A DNA stretch of 7,893 bases from Gammaproteobacteria bacterium (GTDB taxonomy: Bacteria; Pseudomonadota; Gammaproteobacteria; Steroidobacterales; Woeseiaceae). Position 1 is the first letter of the stretch. Every line of letters starts with the position of its first letter. The notes beneath the pieces were generated by a model, which saw nothing but the letters and a program-made list of their open reading frames with translations, searched no databases and was not told where the DNA came from. Of the stretch, positions 1 to 5,218 are shown piece by piece. Position numbers and translations under genes: made by a program. The DNA is taken from positions 1 through 7,893 of the forward strand of contig DAOWGY010000062.1 in the NCBI GenBank assembly GCA_030641695.1. The letters run 5' to 3'.

Positions 1-1858
1 CGGTACACCGAAGGTAATCGAGAATAGTGAGGGTGATCGCACGACGCCGTCAATCGTTGCTTTCAGCAAGGACGACCAGGTACTCGTGGGCCAGTCGGCG
101 AAGCGCCAGGCTGTGACCAATCCAGGCAACACCTTGTTCGCTGTCAAGCGCCTGATTGGACGGCGTTTCGAAGACGACGTGGTGCGACGAGATATGGACA
201 TGGTGTCGTACAACATCGTCAAAGCTGACAATGGCGACGCGTGGGTCGAGGCGAACGGCAAGAAAATGGCGCCACCTGAGATTTCGGCGCGCGTGCTGAT
301 GAAGATGAAAAAGACCGCCGAGGATTACCTCGGTGAGGAAGTCACCGGGGCGGTTGTCACGGTGCCGGCCTACTTCAATGACTCGCAGCGTCAGGCAACC
401 AAAGACGCCGGCAAGATCGCGGGACTGGACGTCAAGCGCATCATCAACGAGCCGACGGCAGCGGCACTCGCTTACGGCATGGACAAGAAGCGCGGCGACA
501 AGAAAATCGCCGTATTCGACCTGGGTGGCGGCACCTTTGACGTATCGATCATCGAAATCGCCGAGGTCGATGGTGAGCATCAGTTCGAGGTCCTTTCGAC
601 CAATGGCGATACCTTCCTCGGTGGCGAGGATTTCGATCTGCGCGTCATAAAGTACCTGACCTCTGAGTTCGAACGTGAGAGCGGCGTCGACATCAGCAAG
701 GACCCGTTGGCCATGCAGCGTCTGAAGGAAGCAGCCGAGAAGGCCAAGATCGAGTTGAGTTCCCAGCAGCAAACCGAGGTAAATCTGCCGTACATTACGG
801 CGGATGCCAACGGGCCGAAGCATCTCAATATCAAATTGACGCGGGCCAAGCTCGAGTCTCTTGTTGATGAACTGGTCGAACGCACAATGGGTCCGTGCAA
901 GATTGCATTGCAGGACGCGGGTCTCAAGGTCAACGAAGTCGACGACGTCATTCTCGTCGGCGGCCAGACCCGCATGCCCAAAGTGCAGGAAGCCGTGCAG
1001 AATTTCTTCGGCAAGGAACCGCGCAGGGACGTTAACCCGGATGAGGCGGTCGCGCTCGGCGCGGCGATTCAGGGCGGTGTGCTTGCGGGCGACGTCAAGG
1101 ACGTTCTGTTGCTCGACGTTACCCCGTTGTCGCTCGGTATCGAGACCCTGGGTGGCGTGATGACCAAGCTGATCGAGAAAAATACGACGATTCCAGGGAA
1201 TGCGGAGCAGGTATTCTCAACGGCCGACGACAACCAGACGGCCGTGACGATCCATGTTCTGCAGGGTGAGCGCGAGCGCGCTGGCGACAACAAGTCGCTG
1301 GGCCGATTCGACCTGGCCGATATTCCCGCGGCGCCACGCGGCTTGCCGCAGATCGAGGTTTCCTTCGATATTGATGCGAACGGTATCCTGAACGTGTCCG
1401 CAAAAGACAAGGCGACAGGCAAGAGCCAGAACATCGTTATCAAGGCGTCGAGCGGCTTGTCTGACGATGAAATCGAACAGATGGTGACGGATGCCGAGAG
1501 TCACGCGGAAGAAGACCGAAAATTCCGTGAACTCGTGGATGTTCGTAACCAGGGTGACAGCCTGATCCACGCTGCGGAGAAGACGCTTAGTGAGCTGGGC
1601 GAAAAAGCGACTAGCGAGGAGCGTCTTAACATCGAAAATGCGGTTTCCGATCTCAAGGCCGTTCTGGACAAGGATGACAAGGACGCGATCGAGGCAAAAA
1701 CTGCGGCACTGGCCGAAGCGTCCGGTACGCTGGCGCAGAAGCTCTATGCCGAGCAGCAGGCTGAAGCGCCTGCCGAAGGTGCGTCTGCGGCTGGCGATGA
1801 TGTCGTCGATGCCGAATTCGAGGAAGTCGACAAGGACGACGAATCGAAATCGGCCTGA
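1..1858 (+). CDS. dnaK: Molecular chaperone DnaK (Hsp70), 5' end missing
   Basis: ATP-dependent cytosolic chaperone that binds exposed hydrophobic segments of clients, working with DnaJ and GrpE. The frame is open from base 2 to the TGA at 1856-1858. The first visible codon aligns with E. coli residue 22, so about 21 residues, including the first phosphate loop, lie outside, and the full protein would be about 639 residues (E. coli 638). Visible in E. coli numbering: K70, E171 (NEPTAAALAYG), T199 and D201 in FDLGGGTFD, the third Hsp70 signature VILVGGQTRMPKVQE, the interdomain linker VLLLD from 389, then the beta substrate-binding domain and helical lid. The tail has the charged DDVVDAEFEEV motif near the C-terminus. 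An in-frame GTG at 86 could be mistaken for a start, but conserved DnaK sequence continues upstream of it. The promoter is outside the window, so heat-shock control cannot be judged. Confidence 0.99.
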   Translation, partial: GTPKVIENSEGDRTTPSIVAFSKDDQVLVGQSAKRQAVTNPGNTLFAVKRLIGRRFEDDVVRRDMDMVSYNIVKADNGDAWVEANGKKMAPPEISARVLMKMKKTAEDYLGEEVTGAVVTVPAYFNDSQRQATKDAGKIAGLDVKRIINEPTAAALAYGMDKKRGDKKIAVFDLGGGTFDVSIIEIAEVDGEHQFEVLSTNGDTFLGGEDFDLRVIKYLTSEFERESGVDISKDPLAMQRLKEAAEKAKIELSSQQQTEVNLPYITADANGPKHLNIKLTRAKLESLVDELVERTMGPCKIALQDAGLKVNEVDDVILVGGQTRMPKVQEAVQNFFGKEPRRDVNPDEAVALGAAIQGGVLAGDVKDVLLLDVTPLSLGIETLGGVMTKLIEKNTTIPGNAEQVFSTADDNQTAVTIHVLQGERERAGDNKSLGRFDLADIPAAPRGLPQIEVSFDIDANGILNVSAKDKATGKSQNIVIKASSGLSDDEIEQMVTDAESHAEEDRKFRELVDVRNQGDSLIHAAEKTLSELGEKATSEERLNIENAVSDLKAVLDKDDKDAIEAKTAALAEASGTLAQKLYAEQQAEAPAEGASAAGDDVVDAEFEEVDKDDESKSA

Positions 1859-1886
1859 TCGAAGGCCTGGCTGGTTGAACTGATCT

Positions 1887-1906
1887 GGGCGCCCCACGGG
1901 GCGCCC
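1887..1906 (+). promoter_or_regulatory. GC-rich stem-loop between dnaK and dnaJ
   Basis: The arms GGGCGCCCC (1887-1895) and GGGGCGCCC (1898-1906) are perfectly complementary over 9 bp around AC, which in RNA would more realistically form 8 pairs with a four-base loop. The element is also two copies of the palindrome GGGCGCCC separated by CACG. It begins 28 nt after the dnaK stop and ends 14 nt before the dnaJ ATG. The downstream bases GTTGTTGAG are not a proper U-tract, so full termination is unlikely. Partial attenuation, mRNA 3'-end protection of dnaK, or damping of dnaJ translation are the plausible roles (inference). The structure itself is seen directly. Confidence 0.6.
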
Positions 1907-1920
1907 GTTGTTGAGTAAGC

Positions 1921-3051
1921 ATGGCGAAACGCGACTATTACGAGGTACTCGGGGTCTCGAAGACGGCATCTGCCGACGAGATCAAGAAGGCATACCGTCG
2001 CCTCGCCATGAAGTTTCACCCTGACCGAGCCACGGACGATACAAGCGCCGAAGGCAAGTTCAAGGAGGCCAAGGAGGCCTACGAGGTCCTGAGTGACGGA
2101 GACAAACGTTCCGCCTACGACCGGTTCGGGCACGACGGAATTCGCGGCGCCGGTATGGGTGGCCCGGGTGGCTTCAGTGCGGAAGGCTTCAGCGACATCT
2201 TCGGGGACGTTTTCGGCGACATATTCGGCGGTAGCCGGCGCGGCGGGCCGCAGGTGTTTCGTGGCGCCGACCTCGGCTACGAGCTGCGACTCGATCTCGA
2301 GAAGGCCGTCAACGGTGAATCCGTAACGATCGACGTACCGTCACAGGTCACCTGTGAGAGTTGTAACGGCAGCGGTGCGAAAAAGGGTACACAACCCGTG
2401 CAATGCTCGACCTGCGGCGGAGCCGGTCAGGTTCGCATGCAACAGGGTTTTTTCTCGATTCAGCAAACCTGTCCGGCCTGCAAGGGCGCGGGGACGATGA
2501 TTTCCGACCACTGCGAGACCTGCCACGGGCGCGGCCGGACCCGCAAGACGCGTACGCTATCGGTCAAAGTACCCCCCGGAGTCGACGATGGAGACCGTAT
2601 CCGACTCTCCGGTGAGGGCGAGGCGGGTAGAAACGGTGGCCCTTCCGGCGACTTGTACGTGGAAATTCGCCTCAATCCGCACAAATTGTTCAAGCGTAAT
2701 GGTGCAGATCTGTCATGCGAGGTACCGATCAGTTTTGCGACCGCGACGCTGGGCGGAGAGGTTGAACTGCCGACGCTCGACGGGAATGTGTCGCTAAAGG
2801 TGCCGGCAGGCACACAATCCGGCAAGATATTTCGACTACGCAGCAAGGGTGTGACGATGGTGAGAGACACGCGCAAGGGAGACCTGTTTGCACAAGTCGC
2901 TGTCGAGACCCCCGTCAACCTGACGAGCGAACAAAAGGAACTGCTGAGTGAGTTCGATACTCAGCTGCAGGCGGGGGGCGACAAACATTCACCGCGGGCA
3001 GACAACTGGTTCGACACCGTGAAACGATTCTTTGAGCGCATTGGTCAATAA
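1921..3051 (+). CDS. dnaJ: Co-chaperone DnaJ (Hsp40, type I)
   Basis: J-domain co-chaperone that delivers unfolded clients to DnaK and stimulates its ATPase. It is 376 residues, the same length as E. coli DnaJ. The J domain (residues 1 to about 70) starts MAKRDYYEVLGV and has the HPD motif at 33-35. The Gly/Phe region (about 71-115) contains the repeated DIFGDVFGDIFG block. Four CxxCxGxG zinc repeats follow, with cysteine pairs 145/148, 162/165, 184/187 and 198/201. The two C-terminal client-binding beta domains and dimerisation tail complete the protein. The ATG at 1921 gives the canonical N-terminus. The ribosome site is weak (GAG at 1913-1915, 5 nt upstream). The gene lies 62 nt after dnaK, behind a stem-loop, and its 3' end overlaps dapB, so cotranscription with dnaK is likely. 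Confidence 0.99.
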   Translation: MAKRDYYEVLGVSKTASADEIKKAYRRLAMKFHPDRATDDTSAEGKFKEAKEAYEVLSDGDKRSAYDRFGHDGIRGAGMGGPGGFSAEGFSDIFGDVFGDIFGGSRRGGPQVFRGADLGYELRLDLEKAVNGESVTIDVPSQVTCESCNGSGAKKGTQPVQCSTCGGAGQVRMQQGFFSIQQTCPACKGAGTMISDHCETCHGRGRTRKTRTLSVKVPPGVDDGDRIRLSGEGEAGRNGGPSGDLYVEIRLNPHKLFKRNGADLSCEVPISFATATLGGEVELPTLDGNVSLKVPAGTQSGKIFRLRSKGVTMVRDTRKGDLFAQVAVETPVNLTSEQKELLSEFDTQLQAGGDKHSPRADNWFDTVKRFFERIGQ

Positions 3052-3793
3052 CAAAATCAAGATCGGAATAGTCGGTGCAGGCCGTATGGGGCTCGCTGTC
3101 GTCAACGAAATCGGCGCTTGTCCTGATCTCGATGTCAGTAGTATCTGGGTCAGGGACCCGGATGCCGCGGACGAGCTCGCCACGCCTTCCGGCGTGATCG
3201 TGTCCGGCGATCTCGATCACGTCATCGAACTCGCCGACGTCGTCATCGACTTCAGCCTTCCGGAGGCGACTTCACGGATCGCCGATAGTGTCGCACGATT
3301 GCAGAAACCGCTGGTTTGCGGTGTCAGCGGACTCGGCGACAAGGAGTTGGCCGCACTCGACAGCGCTGCCGCCACTGTGCCGCTCGTTTACGATCGCAAC
3401 ATGAGCCAGGGCATAGCCGTGTTACAGAGCCTGGTGGAGCGGGCGGCGCGCTCGCTCGGCGACGACTTCGCCATCGAGATCCACGAGACTCACCACGTAC
3501 ACAAGAAAGACGCGCCGTCCGGCACGGCGCTCAAGCTCGGTGCCGCGGTCGGTGACGCGCGCGCCATGGAGAACACAGACGCTATTCGCTACCAGTCGGA
3601 TCGTCGTGGTGAGGTGCCGGGCGACCACGATGTCATCTTCTCGTCTCCGACCGAGCGCCTGACGTTGAGTCACAGCGTTACGACCCGCCACGTATTCGCC
3701 GAAGGCGCTTTGCGCGCGGCCCGCTGGATCGTCTCGCAACGCCCTGGCCGCTACGACATGCACGATGTCTTGTTCAGCGACGTGGCGGAGTAA
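3041..3793 (+). CDS. dapB: 4-Hydroxy-tetrahydrodipicolinate reductase (DapB), divergent, TTG start
   Basis: Cytosolic enzyme of the diaminopimelate pathway that reduces hydroxy-tetrahydrodipicolinate with NAD(P)H, supplying lysine and peptidoglycan. From TTG 3041 it is 250 residues (E. coli 273). The N-terminal Rossmann loop is GAGRMG at 12-17, one residue shorter than the E. coli GAGGRMG. R38 sits where E. coli R39 contacts the NADPH phosphate. The family segment IDF is at 69-71. The catalytic motif HHVHK (151-155) and the substrate loop DAPSGTA (157-163) are intact, followed by the C-terminal signatures EVPGDH and GRYDMHDVL. The usual GTTG segment reads GVSG (94-97), and the usual NFSxGV reads NMSQGI (120-125). 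The frame has no ATG. The candidates are TTG 3032 and TTG 3041, with a TGA at 3020-3022 upstream. I prefer 3041 because GAG at 3034-3036 is well spaced and it places the Rossmann strand near the N-terminus. It overlaps dnaJ by 11 nt, suggesting translational coupling. Confidence 0.93.
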   Translation: MVNNKIKIGIVGAGRMGLAVVNEIGACPDLDVSSIWVRDPDAADELATPSGVIVSGDLDHVIELADVVIDFSLPEATSRIADSVARLQKPLVCGVSGLGDKELAALDSAAATVPLVYDRNMSQGIAVLQSLVERAARSLGDDFAIEIHETHHVHKKDAPSGTALKLGAAVGDARAMENTDAIRYQSDRRGEVPGDHDVIFSSPTERLTLSHSVTTRHVFAEGALRAARWIVSQRPGRYDMHDVLFSDVAE

Positions 3794-3854
3794 ATTAAAA
3801 AAAGCCCCTGCAGAGTCTGGCGCCCGCTGTTTCCGTTCAGTAAACTATGCCCGA

Positions 3855-3872
3855 TCGCTGAGCGGTCAGCGA
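3855..3872 (+). promoter_or_regulatory. First stem-loop in the dapB-carA gap
   Basis: TCGCTGA (3855-3861) and TCAGCGA (3866-3872) form a perfect 7-bp stem closed by the loop GCGG. No U-tract follows, so it is not a terminator alone. It lies only six bases upstream of the next, terminator-like hairpin. Its loop-side bases AGCGG (3861-3865) are complementary to CCGCT (3899-3903) in the right arm of that hairpin. An alternative fold is therefore possible, though shorter than the terminator stem. Whether it serves dapB mRNA 3'-end formation or belongs to a carA leader cannot be told from sequence. Confidence 0.45.
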
Positions 3873-3878
3873 AGTCAT

Positions 3879-3908
3879 AAGCGGGAGGCCTTGTCCTTCC
3901 GCTTTTGT
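3879..3908 (+). terminator. Probable Rho-independent terminator between dapB and carA
   Basis: The left arm AAGCGGGAGG (3879-3888) pairs with the right arm CCTTCCGCTT (3895-3904) over 10 bp with one G-U wobble, around the six-base loop CCTTGT. The right arm runs into TTTTGT (3903-3908), a short but recognisable U-tract. The reverse orientation lacks a good T-run, so the signal acts on the plus strand. It lies 85 nt after the dapB stop and 90 nt before the carA start. It probably ends dnaKJ-dapB transcription. A role as a carA attenuator is the alternative if transcription starts upstream of it. Confidence 0.6.
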
Positions 3909-3987
3909 ACATCTGCAATCGGCGCGGGGCGCGCGGCACCGCGACGACAGGCACGCTGATCACCGGGTTGGTTTGGGTATTCTTTGC

Positions 3988-4001
3988 GCGGATCGCATTT
4001 G
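3988..4001 (+). promoter_or_regulatory. Translation start signal of carA (GGA plus TTG)
   Basis: GCGGA ends at 3992, giving a partial Shine-Dalgarno GGA 6 nt before TTG 3999. Initiation here aligns the first residue with residue 1 of E. coli CarA, itself reported to start at UUG. An in-frame TTG at 3984 would add five residues with no family counterpart and has a poorer upstream site. Confidence 0.55.
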
Positions 4002-5156
4002 AGCACGCCGGCTGTATTGGCCCTGCAAGATGGCACCGTATTTCAGGGTACCTCCATTGGTGCTGACGGCCGGACCATCGGTGAAGTCGTGTTCAATACC
4101 GCGATGACCGGCTACCAGGAGATCTTGACCGATCCCTCCTATTGCCGGCAGATCGTCACGCTGACCTATCCCCATATTGGTAACACCGGCACCAATTCTG
4201 AAGACATGGAGTCGTCGCAGGTTCACGCATCAGGACTGATCATCCGCGACAGCTCACTGGTGACCAGCAACTGGCGCAGCGAGCGGACGCTCAGTGATTT
4301 CCTGAAACAAAGCGACACTGTCGCGATCGCCGATATCGACACGCGCAAACTGACGAGGATTATTCGCGAGAAGGGAGCGCAATCCGGCTGCATCATGACC
4401 GGCGAGATCAACGTCGAGAAGGCCGTCAAACATGCCAGCAAATTCCCGGGAATCGCCGGTATGGACCTCGCGAAGTTCGTTACGACCGAGCACTCGTACC
4501 AGTGGTCCCAAGGCAGCACGTTTGGCCGCAAACCGCGCATCCTGAGCCGTCGCGTCGCACCGTACCATGTCGTCGCCTACGATTTCGGCATCAAACGCAA
4601 TATCCTGCGGCTGCTGTCCGACCTGGATTGCCGGATGACGGTCGTGCCAGCCAAGACCAGTGCTGACGATGCCCTGACGCTCGGCCCGGACGGCATATTT
4701 CTGTCGAACGGCCCGGGCGATCCGGAACCCTGTGATTATGCCATCACGGCCATACAACGCTTTCTGGAGGAAGGCATTCCGGTATTCGGCATCTGCCTCG
4801 GGCACCAGTTACTGGCGCTGGCAGCCGGAGCGAAAACCGAGAAAATGAAATTCGGCCACCACGGCGCCAATCATCCGGTACAGGACCTGGGTAGCGGTAA
4901 GGTCCTGATCACGAGTCAGAACCACGGCTTTGCCGTTGATGAAGCGAGCCTGCCGGAGGACGTCGAGGCGACGCATCGGTCTTTGTTCGACGGCTCGTTG
5001 CAGGGTATCGCGATCAAGGGTCGACCGGCATTCGGCTTCCAGGGCCACCCGGAGGCAAGCCCCGGCCCGCATGACCTGTTGCCGTTGTTCGAGCGTTTCA
5101 TGCAGGACATGGAGGCGAGCAAACGCAGTGCCGTGAAGGCCGTATTGTCAACATGA
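3999..5156 (+). CDS. carA: Carbamoyl-phosphate synthetase small subunit (CarA), TTG start
   Basis: Glutaminase subunit that hydrolyses glutamine and channels ammonia to CarB for carbamoyl-phosphate synthesis, serving arginine and pyrimidines. It is 385 residues from TTG 3999 (E. coli 382). The N-terminal CarA-specific domain (about 1-150) carries FNTAMTGYQEILTDPSY and the segment ADIDTRKLTR. The class I amidotransferase domain (about 190-380) has the oxyanion region LSNGPGDP, the nucleophile C266 in FGICLGHQ, and H350 and E352 in GHPEASPGPHD. These equal E. coli C269, H353 and E355 with a constant offset of three. FGHHGANHPV and QNHGFAVD are also present. The catalytic set is complete, so it should be active. 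It sits 62 nt upstream of carB and after a probable terminator, so carAB is likely its own transcription unit. Start choice is the main uncertainty, with TTG 3984 as the alternative. Confidence 0.98.
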   Translation: MSTPAVLALQDGTVFQGTSIGADGRTIGEVVFNTAMTGYQEILTDPSYCRQIVTLTYPHIGNTGTNSEDMESSQVHASGLIIRDSSLVTSNWRSERTLSDFLKQSDTVAIADIDTRKLTRIIREKGAQSGCIMTGEINVEKAVKHASKFPGIAGMDLAKFVTTEHSYQWSQGSTFGRKPRILSRRVAPYHVVAYDFGIKRNILRLLSDLDCRMTVVPAKTSADDALTLGPDGIFLSNGPGDPEPCDYAITAIQRFLEEGIPVFGICLGHQLLALAAGAKTEKMKFGHHGANHPVQDLGSGKVLITSQNHGFAVDEASLPEDVEATHRSLFDGSLQGIAIKGRPAFGFQGHPEASPGPHDLLPLFERFMQDMEASKRSAVKAVLST

Positions 5157-5218
5157 AATACTTTGTAAATTAGATAATTATTTAGCTTAGTTAAAGTAAA
5201 TAGTAGAAACCTGACTCC
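5157..5218 (+). promoter_or_regulatory. AT-rich carA-carB spacer, possible internal promoter or translation enhancer
   Basis: Only 15 of 62 bases are G or C, against a clearly GC-rich background, and the first 48 contain 8. It contains GATAAT (5173-5178), a 5-of-6 match to a -10 box. The nearest -35-like sequence, TTGTCA (5145-5150), lies 22 nt upstream, too far for a standard sigma-70 promoter. No Shine-Dalgarno is seen before the carB ATG, so an unstructured AU-rich leader may help ribosome entry. No terminator-like hairpin is present, so read-through from carA is expected. Function is inference; the composition is seen directly. Confidence 0.35.

Larger units (their letters stand above)
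3794..3998 (+). other. 205-nt intergenic region before carA (promoter region, unresolved)
   Basis: The region opens with a run of seven A (3797-3803) followed by GCCCC, then the two stem-loops described separately. After them comes a very GC-rich patch (about 3921-3943), including CGCGG and CCGCG arms at 3932-3943. The carA promoter should lie here, but no hexamer pair is convincing. TTGTCC (3891-3896) and TGCAAT (3914-3919) are 17 nt apart, with 4 of 6 matches each. TATTCT (3978-3983) would give a nearly leaderless carA mRNA but has no good -35 box. I see no clear ArgR operator (TGAAT-type half-sites) and no convincing small gene. Promoter calls here are weak inference. Confidence 0.3.

Noticed and set aside
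50..823. Long open frame (257 codons) on the minus strand opposite dnaK
   Set aside because: It is a mirror of strong dnaK codon bias. The plus-strand frame carries unmistakable Hsp70 motifs, and antisense dnaK frames are a known source of false gene calls.
1217..1969. Second long minus-strand frame (250 codons) opposite the 3' half of dnaK and the start of dnaJ
   Set aside because: It spans two real genes and the intergenic hairpin. The arginine-rich, low-complexity translation resembles no protein family I recognise.
3797..3808. Run of seven A plus GCCCC as half of a bidirectional terminator
   Set aside because: No matching GGGGC arm followed by T residues occurs downstream, so neither strand forms a convincing hairpin and tail at this point.
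3847..3861. Tiny frame ATG CCC GAT CGC TGA before carA as a leader peptide
   Set aside because: It has only four sense codons, no ribosome-binding site, and no arginine run or pyrimidine-sensing feature, so chance is the simplest explanation.
3751..3963. Possible small genes on either strand across the dapB-carA gap (frames of 64 and 70 codons)
   Set aside because: Both begin or end inside dapB coding sequence and cross the two stem-loops. They show no recognisable domain and no ribosome site.
5145..5178. TTGTCA with GATAAT as a sigma-70 promoter for carB
   Set aside because: The spacer is 22 nt rather than about 17, so the pair does not make a standard promoter. Only the AT-rich context was kept as a low-confidence feature.
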